Shown here: positions 17,487-26,479 of the stretch, in pieces | Layout: every line of letters begins with the position of its first letter | Position numbering within the stretch: position 1 is the stretch's first letter | Assembly (NCBI RefSeq): GCF_000971155.1 | Contig: NZ_BBLX01000006.1 | Coordinates: 62,001 to 126,000, forward strand | From: Demequina maris | Lineage (GTDB): Bacteria; Actinomycetota; Actinomycetes; Actinomycetales; Demequinaceae | Length of the DNA stretch: 64,000 bases | Direction: 5' to 3' | Made by a program: the position numbers and the translations under genes | Notes under the pieces: generated by a model | What the model was told of the DNA's origin: nothing | The model's input: the letters and a program-made list of their open reading frames with translations, nothing else | Database searches by the model: none

Positions 17487-18725
17487 ATGAGGATCGACAA
17501 GGCCGAGGTCATCGTCACGAGCCCTGATCGCAACTTCGTGACGTTGCGTCTCACCACCGACGAGGGCCACGTGGGCCTCGGCGACGCGACGCTCAACGGT
17601 CGCGAGCTGGCCGTGGTCGCGTACCTCAAGGAGCACGTGGTCCCGCTCCTCCTGGGCCGCGACCCGGCCGCCATCGAGGACACCTGGCAGTACCTCTACC
17701 GGGGCGCGTACTGGCGTCGCGGGCCCGTGACGATGGCCGCGATCGCGGCGGTCGACATGGCCCTGTGGGACATCAAGGGCAAGGCCGCGGGCATGCCGGT
17801 CTACCAGCTGCTCGGCGGGGCGTCCCGCCGCGGGCTGCTCGCGTACGGGCACGCCTCGGGCAAGACCACCGACGAGCTGTTCGACTCGGTGCGCTCGCAC
17901 CTCGAGCAGGGCTACCGCGCCATCCGCATCCAGACCGGCGTGCCCGGCCTCAAGGCGATCTACGGCATCGCCTCGCAGGGCGCCGACGCGGGCGACGCTG
18001 ACGTGCGGTACGACCACGAGCCGGCGCGCCGCGGCGCGCTGCCGATGGAGGAGGACTGGGACACCCGCGCCTACCTCCGCCACCTGCCGGGCGTGTTCGA
18101 GGCCGTCCGCAACGAGTTCGGCCCCGAGCTGCCGCTGCTGCACGACGGCCACCACCGCATGACGCCCATCCAGGCCGCGAAGCTCGGCAAGGACCTGGAG
18201 CCGTACGACCTGTTCTGGCTCGAGGACTGCACGCCGGCGGAGAACCAGGAGGCGCTGCGCCTGGTGCGCCAGCACACCACCACGCCGCTCGCGATCGGCG
18301 AGATCTTCAACACGGTGTGGGACTTCAAGGACATCATCCGCGAGCAGCTCATCGACTACGTGCGCGGCGCCGTCACGCACATGGGCGGCATCACGCCCCT
18401 CAAGAAGACGCTCGACTACGCCGCGATGTACCAGATCAAGTCCGGCATGCACGGCCCCACGGACATCTCGCCGGTGGGCATGGCGGCCGCGATGCACCTC
18501 GGGCTGGCGATCCACAACTTCGGCATCCAGGAGTACATGCAGCACGGCACCCGCACGAACGAGGTGTTCCAGCAGTCCTTCACGTGGGCGGACGGCATGC
18601 TGCACCCCGGCGACGAGCCGGGTCTGGGCGTGACCCTCGACGTCGACGAGGCCGGCAAGTACCCCTACGCTCAGGCGTACCTGCCCTACAACCGCCTCCA
18701 CGACGGGACCATGCATGACTGGTGA
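17487..18725 (+). CDS. manD: D-mannonate dehydratase (ManD, enolase superfamily)
   Basis: A 412-residue enolase-superfamily protein (the RspA/ManD group) that dehydrates D-mannonate to 2-keto-3-deoxygluconate. Catalytic candidates are Arg147 and Tyr159, which match the Arg/Tyr pair numbered the same in characterised ManD. The metal ligands are Asp220 (LLHDGHH), Glu246 (WLEDCTP) and Glu272 (IGEIFN), with His222 as acid. A C-terminal [12 protein letters not shown] segment is also conserved. GGAGGAG precedes ATG 17487. It replaces the unrelated UxuA found in E. coli. Some ManD-group members have low activity, but genome context with isomerase and reductase supports the high-activity role. Confidence 0.92.
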   Translation: MRIDKAEVIVTSPDRNFVTLRLTTDEGHVGLGDATLNGRELAVVAYLKEHVVPLLLGRDPAAIEDTWQYLYRGAYWRRGPVTMAAIAAVDMALWDIKGKAAGMPVYQLLGGASRRGLLAYGHASGKTTDELFDSVRSHLEQGYRAIRIQTGVPGLKAIYGIASQGADAGDADVRYDHEPARRGALPMEEDWDTRAYLRHLPGVFEAVRNEFGPELPLLHDGHHRMTPIQAAKLGKDLEPYDLFWLEDCTPAENQEALRLVRQHTTTPLAIGEIFNTVWDFKDIIREQLIDYVRGAVTHMGGITPLKKTLDYAAMYQIKSGMHGPTDISPVGMAAAMHLGLAIHNFGIQEYMQHGTRTNEVFQQSFTWADGMLHPGDEPGLGVTLDVDEAGKYPYAQAYLPYNRLHDGTMHDW

Positions 18726-19227
18726 GACGCCGCTGATCGTCGTGATGGGCCCGACCGCCTGCGGCAAGTCCACGGTCGGGGAGGCCCTCGCGGCCACGCT
18801 CGGTGTGCCGTTCGTCGACGGCGATGCGCTCCACCCGGAGACCAATGTCGCGAAGATGGCCGCGGGCGTGCCGCTCGACGACGACGACCGGTGGCCGTGG
18901 CTCGACCGCGTCGGCGCGAAGCTGGACGATGCGCGGTCCGGGGGAGGCGCCGTGGTCGCCTGCAGCGCCCTCAAGCGGGCGTACCGGGACCGCATCCGGG
19001 CGGCGGCGCCCGGCGCATCGTTCCTCGAGCTGGTCCTCACGCCCGAGGAGGCGACCCGCCGGTCCTCCTCGCGCGTCGACCACTTCATGCCCGCGTCCCT
19101 GGTCACGTCGCAGTTCGGGACCCTCGAGGTCCTGACCGCGGACGAGCGCGGGACCAGGGTCGACGCGACGCTACCCGTGACGCGCATCGTCGCCGCCGCG
19201 GTCGACGCGCTGGGCGCGGGCGCCTAG
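18715..19227 (+). CDS. gntK: Gluconokinase, GntK family
   Basis: A 170-residue P-loop kinase with Walker [10 protein letters not shown] (about 12-20), FVDGDALHP for gluconate binding and [11 protein letters not shown], all typical of thermoresistant gluconokinase. It phosphorylates D-gluconate to 6-phosphogluconate. The start overlaps the manD stop by 11 bases, so it is translated with the uronate genes. This is odd: the operon product is 2-keto-3-deoxygluconate, which normally needs a KDG kinase of the PfkB family, and none is in the window. Either gluconate is co-metabolised or the enzyme has wider specificity; the latter is speculation. Confidence 0.88.
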   Translation: MTGETPLIVVMGPTACGKSTVGEALAATLGVPFVDGDALHPETNVAKMAAGVPLDDDDRWPWLDRVGAKLDDARSGGGAVVACSALKRAYRDRIRAAAPGASFLELVLTPEEATRRSSSRVDHFMPASLVTSQFGTLEVLTADERGTRVDATLPVTRIVAAAVDALGAGA

Positions 19228-19311
19228 CACGTCGCGTCCGCCACCGGCATCTGGGCGCCGCCGCGCCTTCCTTCGCACCACCCTTCAACGCAGCAGGATG
19301 AGGAGAACCCC

Positions 19312-21486
19312 ATGACCGACACCGTGCACGACACCGCGGTCCACCCCTGGATGAACGAGGACCTGACGCCGCGCGAGCGTGCGCTCGCGCTCGTCGGAGC
19401 GATGTCCACCGAGCAGAAGATCGCGCAGCTGCACGGCGCGATGGCGACGATCGACCTGTTCGCCATGGCGGGCGAGATGCCCGACCTCTCGCAGATGACC
19501 GAGGAGGACATGGAGGCGCTGGCCGCACAGCTGCGCATCGACCGTCACGTCAAGGGCGACGACGACCTCGGCATCCCGCGCCTGCGGGTCACCAACGGGC
19601 CGGTGGGCGTCGGCATGGGCGACGGCACCCCCAGCCCGCCCGCGACCGCGCTGCCGATGACGATCGGCGTTGCGGCCTCGTTCGACCCGGAGGTCGCGAC
19701 GCGCTACGGCGACCTCATCGGCAAGGAGTCCGCCCACCTGGGCCAGCACGTGCTCGAGGGGCCCGGGCTGTGCCTGCACCGGCTCCCCAACGGCGGCCGC
19801 AACTTCGAGTACTTCTCGGAGGACCCGTACCTCACCGGCGTGATGGGCACGCAGGTCATCAAGGCGATCCAGTCCAACGACGTGATCGCCATGGCCAAGC
19901 ACTACGTGGTCAACGACCAGGAGATCGAGCGCATGCGCGCGAACATCGAGGTCGACGAGCACGTGCTGCGGGAGATGTACCTGCTGCCGTTCGAGATGGC
20001 GTGCAAGGACGGCGAGGTCGCCTCGATCATGAGCGCGTACAACCGTGTGCGCGGCACCTACGCGTCCGAGAACCGCTACCTGCTCCACACCGTCCTGCGC
20101 GAGGACTGGGGCTGGGACGGCTACGTCCAGTCGGACTTCTGGGCCGCGCACTCGGCCGTGCCGTCGCTGAGCGCGGGCCTGGACCTCGAGATGCCGGACA
20201 GCAAGTGGTTCAACGAGGCCAACCTCAAGGCCGCCCTCGCGGACTTCACGCTCGAGATGGCGACCGTGGAACGCGCGCTGGTGCGCCGCTTCACACAGAT
20301 GTTCCGCTTCGACCAGTTCGGGAAGCCGTACGCGCCCACGGAGATCCCGGCCGACGCGCACGGCGCGGTGAGCCGCCGGATCGGTGCCGACATGGCCGTG
20401 CTGCTCAAGAACGACGCCCAGGTGCTGCCACTGCCGGTCGAGGCGGGCAAGGTGCTGATCGTCGGCATGGACAAGTTCGCCGCGAAGGCCTGCCAGGGCG
20501 GCGGCGGCTCGTCGCGCGTCATCCCGCTGTACACGGTGGACCCCCTGCCCGGCACGCGGGACGTGCTCGCCGCGCTGGGATCGACCTCGACCGTCGAGCT
20601 GTGCGTCGTCGAGCGTGACCTGTCGAACCTGGACGAGGCGATCGCCGCCGCCGCGGCCGCCGACACCGTGCTGATCATGGCCGGTTCGATCGCCACCGAG
20701 GGCGCGGACGCCCCGACCCCCGAGATGCCCTTCGGCCAGGACGCCATGGTCTCCGCGCTGCTCGGCGCGAACCCGAGCGCGGTCGTGGTGCTGAAGAACA
20801 GCTCCCCGGCGATGCTTCCGTGGATCGATCAGGCCTCCACGGTCATCGAGGTGTGGAACCAGGGCGCCGAGGACGGGCACACCGTCGCCGACCTGCTCTG
20901 GGGCGTCACGTCGCCGTCGGGCAAGCTGCCGACCACGTACGCCGCGCGCCTCGAGGACCTCATGCACCACGACGACCCGGTCCGCTACCCGGGCACGGAC
21001 GAGGGCGACGGCTTCCCGACGATGCGCTACACCGAGGGCCTCCGGGTGGGGTACCGCTGGTTCCAGGCGGAGGGGATCGCGCCGCTGTTCCCGTTCGGCT
21101 ACGGGCTCGGCTACACGTCCTTCGCGCTGACCGATGTGGCGGTCTCGTCGGCATCGTTCGAGGGCTCGCCCGTCACGGTGACCGCGACGGTGACGAACAC
21201 CGGCGACCGCGCGGGAGCCGAGGTCGTCCAGGTCTACCTGGGGATCCCGGTCGGCGGTCAGCCGCCCAAGCGCCTGGTCGGCTTCGCGAAGGTCGCGCTC
21301 GCGCCCGGCGAGTCGGCGTCCGTGGAGATCGTCGTCGACCCCGCGGCGACCCACCACCCGTTCTCGGTGTGGGACGACGCGACCGGCGGATGGGCCACCC
21401 CGGCCGGCACGTACACGGTGCACGTCGGGACCTCGTCCGAGGACACGCCTCACGTGTTCGGCATCACCGTCGCGCCGGTGGCCTGA
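19312..21486 (+). CDS. GH3 beta-glycosidase (beta-glucosidase/xylosidase-like), cytoplasmic
   Basis: A 724-residue GH3 enzyme: TIM-barrel domain (about 18-320) with AKHYVVND (the KH motif) near 195-202 and the nucleophile Asp275 in YVQSDFW; alpha/beta sandwich domain (about 375-590) with GSIATEGAD, where the acid/base Glu is usually found; C-terminal FnIII-like domain (about 620-724). There is no signal peptide, so it acts on imported oligosaccharides. GAGGAG precedes ATG 19312. As the last gene of the glucuronide operon it could remove the neutral sugar from aldobiuronic acids or other plant glycosides. The exact sugar specificity cannot be read from sequence. Confidence 0.9.
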   Translation: MTDTVHDTAVHPWMNEDLTPRERALALVGAMSTEQKIAQLHGAMATIDLFAMAGEMPDLSQMTEEDMEALAAQLRIDRHVKGDDDLGIPRLRVTNGPVGVGMGDGTPSPPATALPMTIGVAASFDPEVATRYGDLIGKESAHLGQHVLEGPGLCLHRLPNGGRNFEYFSEDPYLTGVMGTQVIKAIQSNDVIAMAKHYVVNDQEIERMRANIEVDEHVLREMYLLPFEMACKDGEVASIMSAYNRVRGTYASENRYLLHTVLREDWGWDGYVQSDFWAAHSAVPSLSAGLDLEMPDSKWFNEANLKAALADFTLEMATVERALVRRFTQMFRFDQFGKPYAPTEIPADAHGAVSRRIGADMAVLLKNDAQVLPLPVEAGKVLIVGMDKFAAKACQGGGGSSRVIPLYTVDPLPGTRDVLAALGSTSTVELCVVERDLSNLDEAIAAAAAADTVLIMAGSIATEGADAPTPEMPFGQDAMVSALLGANPSAVVVLKNSSPAMLPWIDQASTVIEVWNQGAEDGHTVADLLWGVTSPSGKLPTTYAARLEDLMHHDDPVRYPGTDEGDGFPTMRYTEGLRVGYRWFQAEGIAPLFPFGYGLGYTSFALTDVAVSSASFEGSPVTVTATVTNTGDRAGAEVVQVYLGIPVGGQPPKRLVGFAKVALAPGESASVEIVVDPAATHHPFSVWDDATGGWATPAGTYTVHVGTSSEDTPHVFGITVAPVA

Positions 21487-21507
21487 ACCCGGGACCCGCG
21501 GACCGCG

Positions 21508-21553
21508 CCGACCGCTCGGCCGCCCGACAGCCGTCGGGCGGCCGAGCGGTCGG
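21508..21553 (+). terminator. Perfect 21-bp stem terminator of the glucuronide operon
   Basis: The arm 21508-21528 is fully complementary to 21533-21553, with loop AGCC (21529-21532). It begins 22 bases after the GH3 stop. There is no U-tract, but stem length and placement make an intrinsic terminator very likely. Confidence 0.9.
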
Positions 21554-21595
21554 GTACGTGGCGGAGACCGCCGGATCGGCGCTAGCGTCGCTGGG

Positions 21596-21895
21596 GTGAC
21601 CCGCTACGACTTCGAGGCGACGCTGTACGCGTGGGACGCGCGCACGGACACGTGGATCTTCGCGGACGTGCCCTTCGACGTCGCCGACGAGATCGAGGAC
21701 GCGCAGCACGGCCCGCGCCGCGGCTTCGGCGCCGTCAAGGTGGAGGTCGCGATCGGCGCCACCACCTGGCGGACGAGCATCTTCCCCTCGAAGGAGCGGC
21801 GCACGTTCGTGCTGCCCGTCAAGCGGGCGGTGCTCACGGCGGAGTCCCTCGCGCCCGGCGACACGCCGCGCGTCGCGCTCACGCCCCTGACCTGA
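21596..21895 (+). CDS. DUF1905 domain protein
   Basis: A small 99-residue protein beginning (GTG) MTRYDFEATLYAWDARTDTW, with FADVPFDVADEI and GFGAVKVEVAIGATTWRTSIFP: the conserved beta-rich pattern of DUF1905, which is often found alone or linked to a YdeI-type domain. Its function is unknown. It starts 42 bases after the GH3 terminator, so it has its own promoter in that short gap, and it is followed after 24 bases by a membrane-protein gene. No membrane or signal segments. Confidence 0.8.
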   Translation: MTRYDFEATLYAWDARTDTWIFADVPFDVADEIEDAQHGPRRGFGAVKVEVAIGATTWRTSIFPSKERRTFVLPVKRAVLTAESLAPGDTPRVALTPLT

Positions 21896-21919
21896 CGTCG
21901 TGCGTGCGAACCTGGGGTG

Positions 21920-22507
21920 ATGGCGCACGCGATCGATCCCGTCCCCGCCCCGGCTCTCGAGAGCCCGCAGGCGGCGGCCTGGGTCGCCGCGGCGGTCACC
22001 ATCCCGCTCTACACGGTGATCGGCACCGCGTGCGCGTACGCGGGTGCGATGGCGTGGGAGGAGCTGACGGGCGGCGGTGACGCCATGCGCCTGCGGCTCG
22101 ACCAGACGGAGGTCGCGGTCTTCCTCGCCACGGTGCTGATCATCGCCGTCGGCATCGCCGTCACCGCGCACACCGCCGGGCGGTGGCTCCACGCGCGCAC
22201 CGCCGACGAGCCCGCCTCGGTCGCGGTCGGCTCCTTCGCGACCCTGGGAGGCGTGCTGGCGCTGGCACCCGCGCTCGCGATCGTCGTCGGCAGCGGCGAC
22301 CCCGCCGCCGCGGTCTTCGTGGTCCTCGGGCTCGTGCTGCCATGCGCGGTCGTCGCCGCGATCGCGCGCGCCGTCGTGCCCGCCGTGGCGTCCTCGGAGG
22401 CAGCGATCGTCGTCGTCGCGGTGCTCGCGGTGGTCTGCACCCTCATCGCGGTGACGCTGCTCGCGGCGACGTGGGCCACGTGGCCCCTCGGCACGGCGCG
22501 CGGCTGA
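21920..22507 (+). CDS. Four-to-five-helix membrane protein, tandem paralogue 1
   Basis: A 195-residue hydrophobic protein with segments near 25-45, 68-90, 105-125, 130-155 and 160-185. It shares the layout and the phrase AHTAGRWLHARTA with the next gene (AHTVGRLVFARTA), as well as the opening AAAW-VA-AVTIPLYTVI. The two are therefore tandem paralogues. I do not recognise a family. The ATG at 21920 directly follows an in-frame GTG at 21917. Confidence 0.65.
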   Translation: MAHAIDPVPAPALESPQAAAWVAAAVTIPLYTVIGTACAYAGAMAWEELTGGGDAMRLRLDQTEVAVFLATVLIIAVGIAVTAHTAGRWLHARTADEPASVAVGSFATLGGVLALAPALAIVVGSGDPAAAVFVVLGLVLPCAVVAAIARAVVPAVASSEAAIVVVAVLAVVCTLIAVTLLAATWATWPLGTARG

Positions 22508-22573
22508 TCCGCCTCCCCGGGCGCACACTGGTGCTCGAGGCGCCAGCGTCGGCGCCCGATCGGAGGGATCCGC

Positions 22574-23146
22574 ATGTCCGCCACCGAGACCCCCGTCAAG
22601 GCGGCCGAGCGTCCGCTCGGTGCCACCCTCGCCGCCTGGCTCGCCACCGCGATCGGCATCCCCCTGTACGCCGTCGTCGCGCTCGCGCTCGCCACCGCGG
22701 CGGCGCCGCTGGCCCGCGCGCTCGCCCCGGACCGCAACACCGTCGAGGACCTCGGCATGTTCCTCGGCGTCGCGGTGACGAACGTCGCCGTCGCGCTCGT
22801 GGGCGTGCCGCTCGCGGCGCACACCGTCGGTCGCCTGGTGTTCGCGAGGACCGCGCGGGCGTCGGACCGCGCGGCGTCGCGGGGCTTCGCGGTCATGGGC
22901 GCCGTGCTCGCCGTGCCGCTCGTGATCTTCGTGGCCTTCGCCCAGCCGCTGCACGGCGTGGGCGGGCTCTACGCGGCGATCGCGGTCGGGGTCCCGTGCG
23001 GCGTGACGGCGGGCCTGACCCGCGCCCTCCTGCCGTGGTTCGCGGCGACCCCGATCCGCCGCGGGACGGCCGCCGCGGTCGGCGGCGCGGGCGTGCTCGC
23101 CGTGCTCTTCTGGTCGGCCATCGTGCTGCTCGGCTTCAGCGTCTAG
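22574..23146 (+). CDS. Membrane protein, tandem paralogue 2
   Basis: A 190-residue protein with about five hydrophobic segments, similar in length and layout to the preceding gene (ATAIGIPLYAVVALALA, AHTVGRLVFARTA, IAVGVPCGVTAGLTRALLP). It starts at ATG 22574 behind CGGAGGGATC. Both proteins lack charged catalytic-looking motifs. The pair probably arose by tandem duplication. The gene converges with the NAD(P)HX dehydratase gene after only five bases. Confidence 0.65.
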   Translation: MSATETPVKAAERPLGATLAAWLATAIGIPLYAVVALALATAAAPLARALAPDRNTVEDLGMFLGVAVTNVAVALVGVPLAAHTVGRLVFARTARASDRAASRGFAVMGAVLAVPLVIFVAFAQPLHGVGGLYAAIAVGVPCGVTAGLTRALLPWFAATPIRRGTAAAVGGAGVLAVLFWSAIVLLGFSV

Positions 23147-23151
23147 GACGC

Positions 23152-24006
23152 TCAGCCGCGCAGCAGCTCGGCGACCACCGCGGGCAGCGCGCCTGCCACA
23201 TCGAGCGCCGCCACGGGTCCGCCGCCCGAGGCCCGTTCCGCCGCGCGCGCATGCACCCAGGCGGCGCTCGCGCCCGCCGCGTCCGCCGTGAGCCCCGCGG
23301 CGAGCAGGGCGCCCGCCACGCCCGCGAGCACGTCGCCGGCGCCCGCGGTCGCCAGCCACGCCGGTGCCTCCGGGAGCTCGATCGTCGCGCCGCCGGGGGA
23401 GACCACGAGCGTCACCGCGCCCTTGAGGAGCACGGTCGCGCGCGCGGTCTCGGCGAGCAGCCGCGCGTGCCCGACCCGGTCGCGCTCGACGTCCGCGGGC
23501 GTGACGTCGTGGCGCAGCGCGGCGAGGGTGCGGACCAGCTCGCCCGCGTGCGGGGTGAGCAGCACGCGCTCGGCGCCCACGGCACGCACGCCGGCCGCAC
23601 GTGCCCGCGCGACCGTCTCGAGCGCGCCGGCGTCGACCACCATGGGGGCGGACTCCGCGACCACGGCGCCGATCGCGGCGTCCTGCTCGGGGTAGTCGGA
23701 GACGCCGGGTCCCACCACCCACGCCTGGGCGCGGGGGAGCCGCTCGGCGACGTCGACCGGGTGGTGGATGACCGCCTCGGGGCGATGCGCGAGCACCAGG
23801 TCCTGCGCGCGCTCGGGTCCCACGTAGCGCACCATGCCTGCGCCGGCGCGGACGGCGCCGGACACGACGAGGGCGGCGGCGCCGGGGTACGCCTCGGAGC
23901 CGGCGACGACCCCCAGGACGCCGCGCGAGTACTTGTCGTCGGCGGCGCCGGGCACGGGCCACGACGCCGAGACGTCCGCGCGCTCCCACCGCCGCACGGG
24001 CGTCAC
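23152..24006 (-). CDS. nnrD: ADP-dependent (S)-NAD(P)H-hydrate dehydratase (YjeF C-terminal domain only)
   Basis: A 284-residue ribokinase-like protein. Its features are KYSRGVLGVVAGSEAYPGAA near the N-terminus, HPVDVAE, VDAGALE, LLTPHAGE and the anion-hole motif ATAGAGDVLAGV toward the C-terminus. This is the dehydratase half of NAD(P)HX repair, which restores NAD(P)H from its hydrated, damaged form. The GTG start at 24006 overlaps the acetyltransferase stop (GTGA, 24003-24006). Many bacteria fuse it to the epimerase domain; here the epimerase is a separate gene at 25106-25795, across peptide deformylase. Confidence 0.87.
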   Translation of the reverse strand: MTPVRRWERADVSASWPVPGAADDKYSRGVLGVVAGSEAYPGAAALVVSGAVRAGAGMVRYVGPERAQDLVLAHRPEAVIHHPVDVAERLPRAQAWVVGPGVSDYPEQDAAIGAVVAESAPMVVDAGALETVARARAAGVRAVGAERVLLTPHAGELVRTLAALRHDVTPADVERDRVGHARLLAETARATVLLKGAVTLVVSPGGATIELPEAPAWLATAGAGDVLAGVAGALLAAGLTADAAGASAAWVHARAAERASGGGPVAALDVAGALPAVVAELLRG

Positions 24007-24560
24007 CGGGGCAGGGACAGCATGTACAGGTCGGAGTGCATCCACTGGCCGTCGCGCTCGATGTCGTTCTCGATCCGACGGACCAGCGACAGCCCCAGGT
24101 GCGCCATGACCTTCGCCGACGCCTTGTGCTCGGGGCGGCAGCGCGCGTGCAGCTGCTCGAGCCCGTCCTCCTCGAGGAGCGCGTCGATCACGGCACGCAC
24201 GGCCTCGGTCGCGATGCCGCGACCCCACAGGTCGCGGCGCACCACCCAGCCGAGCTCGCGGATCTCCGGCGTCGAGTCGAGCGGGCCCCGGCCCTCGCCG
24301 TACACGCCGACGCCGCCGACCACGGTCCCGGCGGGGATGCGCCCGGCGGCGCCCACCGCATCGTCCCGCAAGGTGATGGCCCACTGCGCGGGCAGGCCGG
24401 CCTCCGCGGCCTGCTCCACCCACCTCCGCGTGTCGTCCTCGCTGTTGGGTCCCCACTCGGTGAAGCGGCACACCGCGGGATCCGAGGCGTACACGTGGAC
24501 GTCTGCGGCGTCGTCGGCGGTGAACGGCCGTAGCAGGAGTCTCGCGGTCTCGACGGTCAT
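24003..24560 (-). CDS. GNAT-family N-acetyltransferase (RimJ/RimL-like)
   Basis: 185 residues starting [20 protein letters not shown], the typical beginning of RimJ/RimL-type GNATs. The acetyl-CoA pyrophosphate loop is [10 protein letters not shown] near 115-124 (Q/R-x-x-G-x-A pattern), and [13 protein letters not shown] lies near the end. It transfers acetyl from acetyl-CoA to an unknown amine or protein N-terminus. ATG 24560 is used; an in-frame start 17 codons upstream lacks a ribosome site and would run into the divergent def promoter. Coupled to nnrD by a 4-base overlap. Confidence 0.82.
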   Translation of the reverse strand: MTVETARLLLRPFTADDAADVHVYASDPAVCRFTEWGPNSEDDTRRWVEQAAEAGLPAQWAITLRDDAVGAAGRIPAGTVVGGVGVYGEGRGPLDSTPEIRELGWVVRRDLWGRGIATEAVRAVIDALLEEDGLEQLHARCRPEHKASAKVMAHLGLSLVRRIENDIERDGQWMHSDLYMLSLPR

Positions 24561-24604
24561 ATCCCGACGATACGCCCACGCCCGGGGCATGGGAGGATAC
24601 CGCC

Positions 24605-25105
24605 ATGGCAATGCGTGACATCCGAGTGATCGGCGACCCCGTCCTCCGTACCCCCTGCGAGCCGATCACCGTGATCGACGACCGCGTGAGGCAGCTGGTG
24701 GAGGACCTCGTGGAGACCGTCGACCACGAGGGTCGCGCGGGCCTCGCCGCGAACCAGATCGGCGTGTCGCTGCGGGCGTTCTCGTGGAACATCGACGGCG
24801 ACATCGGCTACATCCTCAACCCCGAGATCGTCGAGGTCAGCGAGGAGTTCCAGGAACTGGGCGAGGAGGGCTGCCTCTCGGTCCCCGGCCTCTGGTACCC
24901 GTGCGAGCGGCCCGCGTACGCGCGTGCCGTCGGCACCGATCTCAACGGCGACAAGGTCGAGATCGAGGGCGAGGAGATCTGGGCCCGCCTCATCAGCCAC
25001 GAGTGCGACCACCTCGACGGCAAGCTGTACCTCGACCGCCTGCGCCGCGACGTGCGCAAGAAGGCGATGCGCGAGCTGCGGGAGTCGCTCGAGCAGAAGG
25101 GTTGA
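24605..25105 (+). CDS. def: Peptide deformylase
   Basis: A 166-residue metalloenzyme that removes the formyl group from nascent N-terminal methionine. All three motifs are present: AGLAANQIG (about 45-53), EGCLSVP with metal ligand Cys90, and HECDH with His132, Glu133 and His136. The length is normal for actinobacterial Def. It is divergent from the acetyltransferase gene and ends one base before the convergent nnrE gene, so the two transcripts must overlap. Confidence 0.96.
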   Translation: MAMRDIRVIGDPVLRTPCEPITVIDDRVRQLVEDLVETVDHEGRAGLAANQIGVSLRAFSWNIDGDIGYILNPEIVEVSEEFQELGEEGCLSVPGLWYPCERPAYARAVGTDLNGDKVEIEGEEIWARLISHECDHLDGKLYLDRLRRDVRKKAMRELRESLEQKG

Positions 25106-25795
25106 TCAGCCCGCCAGGTCGATCCCCACGTCGGCGACGACGACCCGCCCCGCGGCGTCCGCCGCGGGCCGCTCGACCAGGCACCGCTTGAGCGCCGTGA
25201 ACGTCACCGTGACGTCCGCGACGACGTGGCGCGGCGGCGCGTCCGGGTCCGCGTCCGGCGCGGGCGCCGGCAGCTCGGCGGAGTCCGCGGCGAGCCCCGA
25301 GGGCACGTCCACCGCCACGATGGGCAGCCCGGCCGCGACGGCCCGACCGAGCAGCGACCACGCGGCGTCGGGCAGCCCCGGTCGCCCGCCGATGCCGGAG
25401 AAGCCGTCGATCACCAGCTGCGCGTCGAGCACCCGTTCGCGCCCGAGCGGGAACGCGACCCCCGACACCGCGCCGGCGCCCGCGGCCTCCTCGAGCATCC
25501 GCACCCCGCGCGCGTGGGCGCGTTCGGAGGCGGCGACCGCGACCACCCTCGCGCCGCGCCGGGCGAGCAGCGCGCCCGCGAGGAGCGCGTCGCCGCCGTT
25601 GTTGCCCGGGCCCGCGACCACGCACACGCGCAGGCCCTCGGGGGGGAGCCCGCGCTCGGCGGCCAGCCCGGCCGCCGCATCGGCCACCGCGGCCGCCGCC
25701 CGGTCCATCAGCACGTCCTCCGGCACGTCCCGCATGGTGCGGGCCTCCGCGGCCCGGATCTCGTCGACGGTGACGATGTTCTCGCTGGTCGCCAT
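25106..25795 (-). CDS. nnrE: NAD(P)H-hydrate epimerase (YjeF N-terminal domain only)
   Basis: A 229-residue YjeF_N Rossmann-like protein. VTVDEIRAAEARTM at the N-terminus, the nucleotide-binding VVAGPGNNGGDALLAG (about 58-73), VIDGFSGIGGRPGLP and VDVPSGLAADS are the family blocks. It interconverts R- and S-NAD(P)HX so that the dehydratase at 23152-24006 can repair both. ATG 25795 is preferred; an extended start 11 codons upstream is possible. It is a stand-alone domain that ends next to the def stop. Confidence 0.88.
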   Translation of the reverse strand: MATSENIVTVDEIRAAEARTMRDVPEDVLMDRAAAAVADAAAGLAAERGLPPEGLRVCVVAGPGNNGGDALLAGALLARRGARVVAVAASERAHARGVRMLEEAAGAGAVSGVAFPLGRERVLDAQLVIDGFSGIGGRPGLPDAAWSLLGRAVAAGLPIVAVDVPSGLAADSAELPAPAPDADPDAPPRHVVADVTVTFTALKRCLVERPAADAAGRVVVADVGIDLAG

Positions 25796-25944
25796 GGGGT
25801 CCAGCCTCGCACGAGCCTCCGACATGCGGGGCGCGGCGCTGGCGCATCCGGCGCGGGTGAGGCAGAATCGTGGCACACCCGGTGCCACCGGCTGTTTCTT
25901 TCGAGGTCGTAGGGGAAGACGCACCTCAAAGGAAGGAAAGGGTC

Positions 25945-26442
25945 ATGGCAGCAATCACCCGTGGTGTCCTTTTCGTGCACTCCGCGACCCGCGCGATGAC
26001 TCCGCACATCGAGTGGGCGGCGCAGGGAGTGCTGGGTTCGCGCGCCTCGTTCGACTGGACGGACCAGCCCGCCGGCTCGGGGCTGCTGCGCGCCGAGGTG
26101 GCGTGGCAGGGCCAGCAGGGCACGGGCGCGAGCCTCGCGTCCGCGCTGCGCGGCTGGGAGCACGTGCGCTACGAGGTCACCGAGGAGCCGTCGTTCGGCG
26201 CCGACGGCGGCCGCTGGTCCCACACCCCGTCGCTCGGCATCTTCCACGCCGTCATCGACGTGCACGGCAACACCGTGGTCCCGGAGGACCGCATCCGCGC
26301 CGCGCTCGACAACGGCGAGACCATGGGCGACTTCCAGCGCGCGATGGACCTCGCGCTGGGCACCGCGTGGGATCAGGAGCTCGAGCCGTTCCGCTACGCG
26401 GGTCACGGCGCGCCGGTCCGGTGGCTCCACCGCGTGGGCTGA
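25945..26442 (+). CDS. DUF3145 domain protein
   Basis: A 165-residue protein, MAAITRGVLFVHSATRAMTPHIEWA..., that matches the actinobacteria-restricted DUF3145 family throughout its length, including FDWTDQPAGSGLLRAE and ETMGDFQRAMDLALGTAWDQELEPFRYAG. Its function is unknown. In streptomycetes a DUF3145 gene lies close to the fabD-fabF cluster (recollection of gene order), and here that cluster begins 2 kb away, so the neighbourhood is conserved. GGAAGGAAAGG provides a strong ribosome site before ATG 25945; the upstream in-frame extension is rejected. Confidence 0.85.
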   Translation: MAAITRGVLFVHSATRAMTPHIEWAAQGVLGSRASFDWTDQPAGSGLLRAEVAWQGQQGTGASLASALRGWEHVRYEVTEEPSFGADGGRWSHTPSLGIFHAVIDVHGNTVVPEDRIRAALDNGETMGDFQRAMDLALGTAWDQELEPFRYAGHGAPVRWLHRVG

Positions 26443-26479
26443 CCGTGTGGGCGCGGACCAGGCGGGTTAGGGTGATCAG

